From the NCBI RefSeq assembly GCF_050947875.1, contig NC_134572.1, positions 156,385,105 to 156,449,104 on the forward strand: a stretch of 64,000 bases of DNA, written 5' to 3'. Position 1 is the first letter of the stretch; each line of letters begins with the position of its first letter. The notes under the pieces were generated by a model. It made no database searches and had not been told where the DNA came from. It was given only the letters and a program-made list of their open reading frames with translations. Of this stretch, positions 44,767 to 56,516 are shown piece after piece. The DNA is from Dermacentor variabilis (taxonomy: Eukaryota > Arthropoda > Arachnida > Ixodida > Ixodidae). Position numbers and translations under genes: made by a program.

Positions 44767-46034
44767 GCTTCGTTCGCATCCCCTTGGAAACACGGCGGTG
44801 ACTAATACTCACCTAGCCTGCTTAATTTACCAGCATGATACTACAGATGCTTTTTATTCGAGCATTTGGTTACACATGCCCTTACTATTTTTCCCTTCCT
44901 CAATACATCTATATTTCATTTCAGATATTATTATCACTTCAAGTGGGAGGAAGCATCAAGCGGTCAGATGTCGCAATAAGCCAGAAACCTTTAGATTATT
45001 GGTTGAAAAAAAGTAAAGAAGAGATTGATTCGACTTGATCAGTTTCAGGCATAGTTTTCGGTACGAGGCAAAAGAAGAAGTTTTGAGGAAGCAAGAGAAA
45101 TGATTAAAGAGATTTATAGAACATTGTACAATCAAAAACATGTATTGGAAAGCTGAGTAACTAAAGCAGGCTAGGTGACTATTTGTCTACTTCTTTTTCA
45201 TAGGGAATACAAATAATCAATAGTATTATAGTCCCCTGTAATCCGCAAGCGCAGCGAAAACACGGTGAACACAAGACATGAGATAAGGAGAGGTGCATCC
45301 TTGCATTAGACCGTTCATGTCTAGCTTCCTTTATTGTTCAGACGCTTGTCTTGCCCCTGGCAGCTGCTAAACGCTCCTGCCAGGTAAAGTCGTAGGTCTC
45401 ATATAAATTTAAAGTCAGCGACGCGTTTATTTAGAACATTCCTAAGGAGGCGCCGGAAGCTATAGTACGTCATAGACTGATCTCACACTCACGCTATACG
45501 CATATGCAGCTATGGGCTTGTCGATCTAGGCTGGTACATGTCATAATATAGAGTAGGCGAACCGAGAGACGCAGCGCAAAAATGTTCATGCGATGCGTTG
45601 TTATTGTGCAGGTTTTCGCCAGGCTAGTGCATTGTTCGGCGCATTGCTCGGATAACTAGATGGTCCAGGATGCATCATGAGCTGCAAATCTGGATGTGAT
45701 CAGTCCAGCGGCGTACAGACTGTCTGTCTGCCTTATCGTCCTTCTGAGAGATAGCTGTGGCTTGACCTCGGACGCACCAGCACCGTCCCCAATAATCTAT
45801 GGTGATTGTTTATTCGGTCGCCCAATCTTTGAGACGTCCAGGTTCATGGCGTCGTCAGCGGTGGATGTTAACACGCATATGTTCCTCAGTTGACCGCTTT
45901 GCGTGGGCTAACAAATGTCGAACGCTATCGCTAGGCTTAGGATGCGCCTCACTCTTTAAATGTTTTCAGCCTTTGTGGCTTATCTTGTTCCACAACAATA
46001 ATCGTCATATGCCTTGTTTGCACTTGCTTTATTG
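44767..46034. other. Unassigned stretch
   Basis: No element or gene recognised. Confidence 0.4.
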
Positions 46035-46200
46035 AAAAATATGCGCTGGCGAAATGCGAAAACACCCGTGTACTTAGATTTAGGTGCACGTTAAAGAACC
46101 CCAGGTGGTCGAAATTTCCGGAGTCCTCCACTACGGCGTGCCTCATAATCAGAAAGTGGTTTTGGCACGTAAAACCCCATAATTAAAAAAAATATGCGCT
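46035..46200 (+). mobile_element. 5'-truncated Ruka-type SINE with 13-bp TSD
   Basis: The body 46048-46187 begins within the SINE at GCGAAATGCGAAAACACCCG and continues through GTGCACGTTAAAGAACCCC to an A-rich end; the tRNA head is missing. AAAAATATGCGCT occurs directly before (46035-46047) and after (46188-46200). 5' truncation with a perfect duplication shows LINE-mediated retroposition. The body is closely similar to 34345-34490. Confidence 0.9.
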
Positions 46201-48969
46201 CGCTACTTCCCTGTCGATTATGCTATGTCACAATGATAACGCTCATGTCGTTCGTGGCGTGGAAGTACCGGGCTCGCTGCGTTAAAGAAAAAAGAAGCGC
46301 AAGCACGGCCGATGACGATTACTTTTGTGAGATAAGATGCTCCCCAAAGTGCGTAAATTTTCTAATGGGTGCTGCATGTATCGGAAGTTTCTTAGATGTT
46401 ATCGATGGTTCTATCTGCTGTCTGTAGTCGCGTAACCTTGTGCAGCATGATTGTATGAGCGGCACAAATTTTGCAGAACTTTCCAGCATTCACGCTGGCA
46501 CAAGCAATTACGCGTGAGCCTTCGATGAGTCGTTTATAAAAGCCGACAAACTTGACCGGCTGATCAGATTTCGGTGATGGCAGGCCGTGCTCGCCCTTAT
46601 CGTTGTGCTTCGAGTGCGACCAGCTTTTATGGGTACAGTTTCGCACAATAAGTTAGTTTCGTGATACACAGTTTAGCTATACTGCGTTCTTTACCGTCAC
46701 TAAAACGTGACAAGAGGCTCGCGGCTGCAACGCAGTTTCAGTGAGCGAGGCGACAGTAGCGGCGGCGGGATGCTCCCGCAGTGCTTCTACATTATAACAG
46801 GTATGTTACTTACGCAACGCCTAAGGTACCCGTTAAGGTAATCTTGGTGTTGTTTACATGCCCACATGTAAATATGTGCAGCTTTGTGCTTACATAGCGC
46901 TTGTACTGCGCGAGGTGTTCTTGCCTGTCCCTTATCTTGCCGATGCGCAGGTTCACGTGGCGAGTGTGCATGTTTGATAAGAAGTACACGCACTGGAGGA
47001 GTGCGGCTTTGGTTACAAGCATAAAGCGCAGCAGTCTTAGTAGGTGCTGTTGGCACAACGGACAATTTGCGCTAGCCTAAATAACTTAATTTTTCCGTTT
47101 CATTTAGCGGCAAGAGCATTTTAAACGGTAAGAAGAACATACGATCTTGGCAGTTTTTTCGGGGACCAAGCGATGTATGTGTGCATCTGTTCTCAGAGTA
47201 CTGTGCCGGGTATGGAGGTCTCTGGTCAGTGTAACGATTCTTGCCGATTGTGTTACATCTGCTGGCAATATATGCGCAATTGTGCACATAGCATATCGTC
47301 CTAGTATTCCATGCAACACTTTAAGCATCCATGTAGACTAGCGCACAAGTGTGGTAGGATTGCTACATAGATTTTCACAGTACCACGGCCATGTGTCAGG
47401 ATCAACTGTCATTTATATCGTTTCATGTTTCCCATTATGCTTAGGGTGGCCTCATATGGCCATACCATGCCACAATTCTTGCATTTCACAGCGACCAACA
47501 TGCATCGTGAGACCGCGAACGTCTTGTTGAGGCACAACACTAGTTCATTTATGTGTAGTGACACGACTATTGCTTCACAGTACGCGGCATTGGGGGTTCT
47601 GATGTCTTCGACTATAACCATGGCTCTACACGCACTTCGTGATTGCTGTCCTTCCGACAAAAAAAATCTACCAGCTGCACCAGGTATGCTCGTCTGCGGA
47701 GGTTATTCACCTCGTAGCGTCTTAGGAAATTCGTGGCTACAATAACATTTCCTTTCTCCCTTATAATATAAGTTTGAAAAGGGCCAATTATAGCAACTAA
47801 TATTCCTTGGACGAGTTTGTGTAGATGATGGGCTGGCTAGACAGGCAGGTCGCTGCTTCTTTCCCATTTTGCGGGAGTGCGCACTTGTGCACAGTCGGGA
47901 CAGCGTTCGTGCCTAGCATAAGTAAGCGTGCACGTTTTGCCTCAAAGTGTTCGTAGAATTTCCTATCAAATCAGCGTCCAGCGAGCAATCATGTGTTGCA
48001 TTTTGTAACAAGTCCTTTCTATAAAAAAATAAAGATAAACAGCACGCCGCAAGTAAACAAACGCGTTCCTCGTCCAAGCTGTCGCAGCCCGTTTTTTTTA
48101 GTGAGGCATTCGAGCAAGTCGATCAGTGGATGCAGTTGGAGCTCGTCGTGCTCCTGTTTTCAAGTTGTAGGTACATCTTGGACACCTAACAAAAAAGCCC
48201 AAATTCCACATTCGGTGGCACCTGAAGCTCTACTGATGCCCGAGAAAGGCATATGCAACTTCCCCGACTTTAATGACACGGTAATATCGAACGCATAAAG
48301 CCTGGCGCTCCAGCCCGGCTGATCATGGCCGTACAAATATATGCACCTTCACTTTGCTATTGTTTCACACTATTAGGAGGTAATCTTCTCTATTGTGGAA
48401 TAATTTTCATTAGTGGAAGAGAAAGCTAAGCTGGCGTTGTCAGTAAACTGTGGATAGCCGGTTTATTTTGTGTATATTTGGCCAAATAAGGAACTGATAC
48501 GAATTTTGCTAGGATGTGCATGAAGTGCTGCTGGGGGCGTCCTGGTCGATGTGGTGCAGGAGCTGTGGGCGTTAAAGGTTTTGTCATATCTCTTTGGCAC
48601 AGACGTGCAGATAACGTGAGGCTCAGGAGGAAAAGTGCTTTTTATTCCTAAGACTTGCCTTTTATAGGTAGCATCGTTGCCAGACTGGCTACTCAATTCC
48701 GACACATCACTGAATGCGATTATATCCACTTCAACTGAAATAAAGGGATGCACTTTCGTATCGTTCATTTCGACTGTGAGGCAATGATTGGCACCGCGGA
48801 AGCAATGCAGTCAATAATACGCCCGCCTCGTCAGAAAGCATCGTCCTGTCGTCTTACTAGGCGGTGCGGAAGAGGCCAGATGCCTTCACCAATGATGACT
48901 TGGACCAGAAAGCAGATTTAGTAAGTACCAAATGACGTTTATTTCCAGCTCTAAGGCAACGGCTACGCG
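46201..48969. other. Unassigned stretch
   Basis: No element or gene recognised. Short frames such as 47425-47745 (plus) and 47993-48298 (plus) have no motif. Confidence 0.4.
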
Positions 48970-49125
48970 AAGGATATTGTTAACATGCACGAGATGCGCA
49001 GTACATGTGCATTTTTGCATTTATTCCCATAGAAACGCTGCCACCGCGGTCGGAATTCGATCCCGCGCCCTCAGGCGGAGGGTTCAGTATCGCAACACCA
49101 TAGCCACTACGCCACCATTGCGGGT
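48970..49125 (-). mobile_element. Old Ruka-type SINE copy
   Basis: The minus strand reads GTGGCGTAGTGGCTATGGTG (A box), GCGGGATCGAATTCC (B box), then ATGGGAATAAATGCAAAAAT and GTGCATGTTAACAA, aligning with the first 150 bp of the SINE at 34261 but with many substitutions. The 3' part is lost. Its divergence shows SINE activity over a long time. Confidence 0.75.
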
Positions 49126-50269
49126 GAATAAACATGTTGAGGTGTGAGGCATTATTTCACTGCTACTCAATGTACACGTGTGTGTCTAGTAATTAAAACA
49201 ACATCTGTATTGCAATAATACCATCGACAGTGGGCCAGCCAGGAATTGCTCCTGAGCCAGCGCTTCAACGATGGCAATTGACCTGTACGTCGAATACTTT
49301 TCTTGGTAGCATTTACGTACCAGCTTTCAGACTTTTCTGAATACGAAAAATCAGAGTGACATTGTGCTATTTATGAATATCCGTAATAGACTGAACACCG
49401 ATAATAAAAGGTAAAAGAAGAGCCTTATATGCAAAAGTTCGTAACTTAGACGAAAAAGGCTCATTTGATATGGCAAACTGCTACAGAAAGTATTAACCAA
49501 GAATGCCTGATGCGAAAAAGCAATTTTTTCAAAGAAACTTTGTCGGACAAGCAGGTCGCGAATGTGTTCATTGTACAGTTCTTTGCTGTCGTTGTTGCTT
49601 TAAATAATACGCCGGGGCAGCCTTCCCAAAAATAAACCACGCTAACATACCCGAATGAGACTACATATGTGCCCCAGCTGCTAAGAACATCAAAATGAAA
49701 CAAGGTGTTGAAGGTTGTAAGTTATGTATTTAACAAACCGTTAGTGTACACCCGTAACGTCATTCTAAGGACAACCGCAATGCCTTAAAATGTCAAATGT
49801 GCTCACGTTCCCGTCATATATAATGGAGGCTAGAAAGTGATATTGGCCAGTCAGAAATAATTTCTTTTCTTACAAGATTTTCAAGATTTGCAGGGCGAAT
49901 CACAATACACAGACTAAATAGCTTCCTAACAGTAAACAATGCCTTAAATAAAAGAAAAATTTGGTTTTATTGCAAATAAATTGTCATGGGTTGCCCCACT
50001 TGGCATAGATGTCCAAAGTATTTGATAGATATGAAATAAAATGCACATATTAGGTTCATTTTAGACGCCACGAAAGCGTTTTAGAATATACGGAATTAGG
50101 CACTTTCTGGTCAGCTATCCTTCTTTTTCCATCTTCCGTATCGCGCGTGCAGCCGGATTAAGTTATCTCACTTGCACAACGTACTTCACTATTATTATTG
50201 CTAATAATTCAGAAATAGGTTGTAATAAGTACGGAGTATCCATGGGCGCCCCCTTATGCTAGGACTACG
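49126..50269. other. Unassigned stretch
   Basis: No element or gene recognised; AT-rich. Confidence 0.4.
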
Positions 50270-50299
50270 TTATTTATGTTTATTTCGATAGCAATTATA

Positions 50300-50842
50300 T
50301 GGACGCTACAGGCGCATTTCGGCCGTCACCATCGCTTTCATAGAAAGCGATAAAACATCTTGATTGAAAAGATCCGCCTGGGTTCGAAAAAGAAACGGAG
50401 AGACTGGGAGTATAGCCCAGTAAAGCTCCTCTTTCCGTAAGACGCAGCCCGGCCTCGAACTGTAGCGGCGTCTTCTGCCAGCCGGATAGCCCAGAGGTGT
50501 TCTTCTGGGCATTCAATGAGCATTTTAGCCTCCAACTCAGTAGGGTTTTTATTTTAGCATTGTGGATTCTGATGTGTCGATATTCCTTGGAGAAGATGGA
50601 CATGCCCGTATCACGTGATGAAAGTCCGCACGTGGTGCATTGCATGTCTGACAATGGGATGAGTATGTTTCATGGTATATTCGGTGCATGAGTAGTGACG
50701 TGGAAAAGGTGCTCGTTTGCAGAAGTCTGCATGTAGTTGCTTGGTGTTTGTTTAACGATTTGTCATTAGGAGGGTATCTATAGCCAGCATATCGGTAATA
50801 TTCGAGGATGTCTCCGTAGGTCTGCATTTGTTCATATTGCAA
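50300..50842 (-). pseudogene. LINE B C-terminal region and 3' UTR
   Basis: Frame 50549-50842 has the LINE C-terminal pattern YRYPPNDKSLNKHQATTCRL, QTSTF, MHRIYHETYSSHCQTC and FHHVIRAC: a Cys-x2-Cys...His...Cys cluster, probably zinc-binding, after RNase H. The 3' UTR continues to about 50270 and contains ATAGCAATTATATGGACGCT and CAGGCGCATTTCGGCCG, words typical of 3' ends of this LINE type. Confidence 0.7.
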
Positions 50843-50872
50843 GCGGCTATTTCTTGACCGGGTTCAGGGGGC

Positions 50873-51298
50873 CTAAGTCTCTATTTGGGTCACTTCAGGG
50901 ATTTGCTGTCCAGAAAAAGATGAGCCACGATAGTGACTATCCTGGTTGATACGTGCTCGGGCAGCGTCGTGCGCAGTATTGTTCCCGAAAACAGCTGCAT
51001 GACGCGAGGTCCACGTGAGTAGAACAGTTCTTCTGTGGTCTCGATGTGTTACGATGAGAGTTCGGTGTGCTTGAGGTGATATAAGTTCATTGATGTATAT
51101 AATCACGGCTTCTTTAGAGTCGGTTACGGTGCATAATGCATTGCTTGATGCGTGTGCTAAAGCTTGCGGCGTCTTCGCCATCTTCTGGGTCTTGGTGCGT
51201 ATGGAGCTAGTTCTTGCGATATTCAATATCGTACCTGTGACCACTTCCAGAGTCTTGGCTGGTTGTGACAGATACTTTGCAGCATCGACATAAGCCAC
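50873..51298 (-). pseudogene. LINE B RNase H domain
   Basis: Starts AYVDAAKYL (catalytic Asp region), continues with ALAHASSNALCTVTDSKEAV (catalytic Asp of the TDS motif) and LLTWTSRHAAVFGNNTAHDAARARI, the C-terminal motif with His and Asp. The domain is open across 141 codons, the best preserved part of this LINE. It would degrade RNA in the RNA-cDNA hybrid. Confidence 0.8.
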
Positions 51299-51340
51299 AA
51301 TGTTGAGCGTCTTGGAGCACTTTGTTGAGTCTTTGAACTC

Positions 51341-52840
51341 TTACTTTCCGTCACTTTGTGTTATGGTTTGGGTGCATGTCCTCAGGGGTGGGGGAATTAT
51401 AGTGTTCCTGATGCCCATTAGAATATCTCTCTTTTCTTTGATTCCCGTATTCTGGTATTGCATTGTAAGCTTCTTTTGTATTGTCCTTCCTGTCTTCTTG
51501 TGTGTTAGGCGTTCATAGTGTGATGATCCCTGTGCTTTTATAATTTCGACCAGTGTGGTGAATAATTCCAGGGCTAGTAGGTTTTCATTTGCTGTGCTTG
51601 GAGGAAGGTATGATGCTTGATTTAATGCTTTGCTTATGATTATGTAAATCATGTGTGTCTCGGTATGCGGGAAATTTAAAGATAGCGCACTATATGCTAT
51701 AAGCGAAGCTTGTGCCAGTCGAATGGCATTGCTCTATTTCATGCCGGTGTGCCTGATAGCAATTCTCGAAATAAGCCGGCCCACCTGTGCCGTATATGTC
51801 TTCAAGCGTTGGATTGTTGTGGTGTTTTTTTTTTGGCACTTTGTATGTACATTCCCAGCACTCTTAGCCATGAGACCTGGGGTACGGCGGTACCTTTGAT
51901 ATCAAGAGATATTCTTTGCAGGTTTAAATTCTTGCAATTTTTTTGCAATTTTTTATCAGTGGAAGCCCAGCTTTCTCCGGTAGACATAAAGGTTCTCCCG
52001 ATTCTGCGTATGTGTGCCTGTATTTATTGCTTCCTGCAGGGTGTCTTGGATTTCGCCATTGCTGCCACCCGTCACCCATAGCGTTACATCATCCGCATAT
52101 GAACTGTGGTGCAGGCGCGGTATGTTATCGGGTCTTCTCGGGAGCCCAATTAGTACTATGTTGAATAATCTCGGTGATAGCACCGATCTTTGAGGCGTGC
52201 CTTTGTCACCCGGGATCAGAGTGTTTGATTTGGGTCCTCCAATATCCGCAATATAACAGTGTCTTATTGCCTACGTTGAAGCTAGAACGTTCTTCCGGTA
52301 TTGCATTATGACTTATGCTGTGAAATGCTTTTTTGAGATACATACCGAGGATAGCTCTAGTATCCACCTTAGGAGTTTTAGGTGGACCTATGACCTGATG
52401 TTAGAGCTGTAAAATCTATTCCGTTGAGAGTTCGGTCCTATTTCAGATCATAGTGTGTGGCAGCTGCTCATTATTTTCAATGTGTACAGTAAGTCTCCTT
52501 GGTATGCTGTGCTTCGTTGCTTTTCCTAGACATGAACTCAAGGAAATTGGGCGATGATTATCCAAGTTAATCGTTTTATCGGCTCTGGAGTAAATATAAC
52601 TTTGGCATTCTTACAGGTATCTGGTGCCTCTTCAGATTTCAGTATTTTTTTCATGTATTTCAGTAAGGTTTTAAGTGTTTCCTCGTCTGCATTTCTAAAG
52701 ATTCGACTTGTGATGCGGCCTTCTCTGGGGGCAGAATTGGTAAGTAGTTGCACCGCCTCTTGTAGTTGTGCCATTGTTATCGATGTATCCATGTCACCGT
52801 TACCCGTTACATTGTATCGTGATTTTGTCGAATATGTATG
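51341..52840 (-). pseudogene. LINE B reverse transcriptase region
   Basis: Frame 51956-52183 carries MLSPRLFNIVLIGLP and SSYADDVTLWVTGGS, the catalytic YADD at about 52085-52100. 52538-52792 encodes the pre-RT segment (REGRITSRIFRNADEETL...MKKILKSEEAPDTCKNAKVIFTPEP in pieces). 51341-51652 and 51802-51987 encode the post-RT region. At least four frameshifts separate them. Confidence 0.75.
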
Positions 52841-53092
52841 ATAGCCAATGTTTTTTAATAAGGTCTTTCAATACCTGGCGATTGGTTCCTGTGCATTTGT
52901 GTAGAAATTTCTGCATGTCTTGTTGCTGCGTTGTCTTCGTGGTGTTTTCCTCTAAGAGGTGTCCTAGAATGTTCCAGCTTTTAGGTACATGTTACTGGCT
53001 TTGCATTTGTTTACAGGTAATATGTCATTGTTGATTATTTAGTAGCGATGCATATTTTTTTATCGCTTCGTTTATTAGCGCTATTCTTTTGC

Positions 53093-54285
53093 TAAGTGTA
53101 AGTGCTAAGTGCAAAGAGCGATGGAACGAAGAATGCTACGCATAACGTTAAAGGAACACTAAAGGCAAATACTAAGTCAAGGTAAAGCGATAGATCAGTG
53201 CTCGAGTATCTGGGAGACGTCGATATTATCATGAACAGGCCCTTATTAATCGAGAAATTGAGGTAAATGCAAAAAATGATTAGACACTCCCCCGGGACAT
53301 TCAAGTACTTTCGCGATGACGAAAGCACTCCTCTGTTAAATTTTGTCTCTAGAGCTCGACCACTCATTAAAAAAACAGCATAGTATTGTATTATCAGATG
53401 AAATAAAATTCGAATTGTATAGTTTCATTTCATTTTTAGAAAAAAATAACTGATTGAAATTACAATTGAAAACGACGCCTGGGCACAACAGGTTTCGTTT
53501 TCGGTGAGCTCTGCACCGCCCACGCTTTTGCGTTTCATTATCGTTATCCCGCAGTGCTACGCTGCTTTTGCTTGCTACAGAAACTCGCACAAACTGCAAA
53601 TAGCAAGTACTTCAACTTCCATGTATTGTCGCGGGATGCCCGAATGGTCTACGCCACTTGACCAAAAAGGATGCAGCGGCAAATCCACCGCTCTGTCTTG
53701 GCTTGGTGCCACCGTCTGTTGGGCGCCGTTTTACTCACCGACGGCAGCAAAGGGCGCTGATGGCGTATGCAACGCCACCACTCCCACAGTTGGCTGGCGG
53801 GCGATTTGAATTTTAAGAATAGTATTCGGACCCGTCGGAAGCAATTTTCTCGGAAAATCTTTCTTGTGTTTTCTTGGCGCGAAACAAGCGTTGCAAGGTT
53901 TCTCGAATGGTATTTAAACAGTCCACGTCGGCTTAGTATTTTCCTTTAGTGCCCCTTTAAGAGACAGAAAAAGAGCGATTTGGATGAAAGAGCAAGCAGG
54001 TATATTCGATATTCTAATTGATATTATGAGAAAAATAATTGAGCTGGGCAGGTCATGTAATGCTCAGGTTAGATAACCGTTGGATCATCAGCGTTACAAA
54101 AAGGGTACCAAGAAAAAAGAAGCGCAGTCGAGAACGGTCAAAGACTAGGTGGGGATATGAAATGATGAAATTCGCGGGCGCTAGTTTGAATCGGTTGGCG
54201 CAGGACAGGGGTGATTGGAGATCGCAGGGAGAGGCCTTCGTCCTGCAGTGGACATAAAACATTATGATGATGATGATGATGATGG
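53093..54285 (+). mobile_element. 5'-truncated RTE LINE inside LINE B
   Basis: Plus-strand 3' end of the RTE family, matching 37330-37703 of the fuller copy: GAGCGATGGAACGAAGAATG (53117) and, after an interruption, WAGHVMLRLDNRW and RDRGDWRSQGEAFVLQW (54039-54257) and a GAT tail (54265-54282). It interrupts LINE B between endonuclease and RT. It is itself interrupted at TTAA by an 805-bp inverted-repeat element. Its target duplication is not clear. Confidence 0.85.
53148..53960. mobile_element. TTAA-flanked inverted-repeat element, 805 bp
   Basis: The element 53152-53956 lies between TTAA (53148-53151) and TTAA (53957-53960). The left end AGGAACACTAAAGGCAAATA and the reverse complement of the right end (AGGGGCACTAAAGGAAAATA) agree at 17 of 20 positions, and CTAAG follows in both. 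In the intact RTE copy the site is a single GTTAAAGG (37371-37378), so the empty site is known and TTAA was duplicated. TTAA is the target of piggyBac-type transposases. There is no transposase frame, so it is non-autonomous. Confidence 0.85.
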
Positions 54286-54289
54286 CGAC

Positions 54290-55165
54290 GACGATGACGG
54301 TGGAGCTTCTGCCTTTTACACCTTTTCTGAAGTTCCTCCAATGTTTCCAGAATATGTAGAAGTTTATAAGATGCTTGTTGTAGACCAGCTTCTTCAGGCA
54401 CATCTGCGGTTGCTTTTTGTGCATCCTTCAATACCTCTTGGGTCCATTCTTCTAGTTTGGGCTACGATCCATCTGCGGACATCCGTTTTGCATGGATTGC
54501 TCTAAAGTTGTCCCAGTTTGTGATTGACAAAGGATGTCCTTTTTGTATTTGCCAAAGACACGATTCGGTCTGAGTTTGGATGATGAAATGATCGCGTCCG
54601 TGATCGTGTCTTTGTTTAACCATATAACTTTGTCAATGCCTTTGGCTAGCGTAAGATCTGGTCTCGTGTCCCTTGAAACAATATTTTCCGTGCGTATAGG
54701 ATGATTAGGTTCTGTGAGCAAAGAATAAGAAAGTTGTTGGACGTCCTTTCCGTCGGTCATATGAGTAGATAGAAATCACCCAGCACTAGCAAGGGTTCTC
54801 TGGGAGAGTCGATCCGCTGCCGCCAAAACATTTTGAAACCGGTGTTGTTGCCTGGGGCTGTTATATATATTTAGGATAAACAAAGTGAATTTGCTTTACT
54901 TGAGGCGGAAATAACTTCAAGAAGTAGGCGTGGTGTGCTATGAGGCAAAGGGTCATGCTGTATTACCGTGATACTCCTAACGAATGTGGTGAGCATTGGT
55001 TGTTGCTTTGCATTACGTTCCTGAGCGTTAAAAGCGGCATATCCCGTTAGTTTTGCCTCCATCTTAGGCTCTTGAAGAGCAATCACATGTGTTGTAACTG
55101 GAGTTGAAATTGTTTTCAAGCTTTGTTGCAGAATTCCACTTTGTTTTTGTAACCCCGACAATTAC
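54290..55165 (-). pseudogene. LINE B endonuclease region
   Basis: Frame 54871-55161 carries THVIALQEPKMEAKLTGYAA (catalytic Glu of the ALQE motif). REPLLVLGDFYLL-like sequence lies near 54780 (Asp motif). 54452-54760 gives SRDTRPDLTLAKGIDKVIWL and a TITDAIISSS segment where the SDH motif is lost. An APE-type nuclease in origin, now broken by frameshifts. Confidence 0.75.
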
Positions 55166-55210
55166 ATTTTCAGACAAGAACTTATTATACTTCTTACTTT
55201 GGGACGTTGC

Positions 55211-55340
<130 letters not shown>

Positions 55341-55399
55341 CTCCACCGAATCCGGACAGGCCTTAAAGCGGGCTTTCTTGATTTTTGGTCCTCTAGCAA

Positions 55400-56511
55400 T
55401 ATCCACTTGTTCTTAAATTTTCCGTCATTTGTGTTTCGAATTTCGCTATGATTATGAGTACCTTTTGCGCTAGTTCAGAATCTTGTTCAAGTTGTGATTT
55501 AAAGAAGTGGGCTGTATTTATGAGGCCAGAATCTATGGTTCTAGAAATCATTTCCTGCAGTCCTCCTTTTATTGTTGATTCAATAGTAGGTTGGATCACT
55601 GAAGTGACTCCCATTGAACATTCTTCTTAAGATGCTTGCTAATGCGCTAAGTTGTTAATACTGCTTGTTGAGGGAGTGCTCTTTGTTGTTTCTTTCTCTT
55701 GATAGGCTCGAAGTTGCTTCTTCAGTTGTGTATTTTCGCGTTTCAATTTTGTTATTTGTGAGCGCAGTGCTTTGAGTTCTTCATAATTGCCTGCAACAAT
55801 GCGTTTTCTCTCCTATTAACTATTTTAGGGGGTTGTGCTCGGAATGGTTGTGCGTTTTGTGTGACAGTGCGAGACCATGGTGATTCTGTAATGGCTTGTT
55901 CTGCAGTGGCGCTACCCCGTGTTTTCTGGGAGGTGGCCCTGCTGGTCTTCCTTCTGGAGGTGCTCCTAGACTGGTTGCGGGTATTGGATGAGTTTTGGGA
56001 GCAGCGTCTGAATGGCATTAGTGCAGGGTCAGGACATTGTTGCGGTGCCCGATTTCTTGACGTTGCTTCCGAGGGTGTCGATTTCTGGGTCTGCGCTGGT
56101 ACTTGTCTTCTCTGGGTGTAGTATCGAGGAGTATGGTAGCGTATGGTGCACCATTTATCCCCGGTGGTACGTCCGAGTACACGGAGTGCACATTGTAGCT
56201 TGCAGTCATTATTTTCTTCTGGTTCTTCCTTGTAGCATGTGTCGCAGAGGTTGTGGGTTGGATCTGGACACACGTGAGCACTGCGTCCCGCCACCCCTCA
56301 CACGGTGCCGAATTCAGCTTTCTCCATGTGTATGTAGCACTTATAATCGGCCCCTCTGTAGTAGACTTGGAATTGCACTATCTTCCCGTCAAATACGATG
56401 AGCATGGAGTTCGTCTTGCTCATTCTTCATGTTTCCAATATGCAGGGATTTCTTTTGTTCAGTAAGTCGTTCTTGATATCCGCTTCAGTGCCGTCGATTG
56501 GCATGTTGTGC
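55400..56511 (-). pseudogene. LINE B ORF1, C-terminal two thirds
   Basis: Frame 55752-56294 has a Cys/His cluster (CPDPTHNLCDTCYKEEPE, NDCKLQCALRVLGRTTGDKW, C), then RYYTQRRQ and a long Ser/Arg-rich tail with RSRSTSRRKTSR, the usual nucleic-acid-chaperone ORF1 plan of I-type LINEs. Upstream frames give IPAYWKHEE and VYYRGA...CYIH before the Cys cluster. 55393-55614 encodes a C-terminal helical stretch. The N-terminal part continues at 61170-61636 beyond Gypsy C. Confidence 0.75.
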
Positions 56512-56516
56512 ATTAC
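56512..56516. repeat. Target duplication ATTAC, left
   Basis: ATTAC directly before the TGTGATG end of the 3' LTR of Gypsy C; its partner is 61165-61169. Fusing the flanks at one copy restores the LINE B ORF1 frame (VLGV joined to MHNMPIDG). Confidence 0.85.

Noticed and set aside
44561..44812. Frames encoding long His, Asp or Met runs
   Set aside because: They are translations of a GAT microsatellite on both strands and have no sequence outside the repeat that looks coding.
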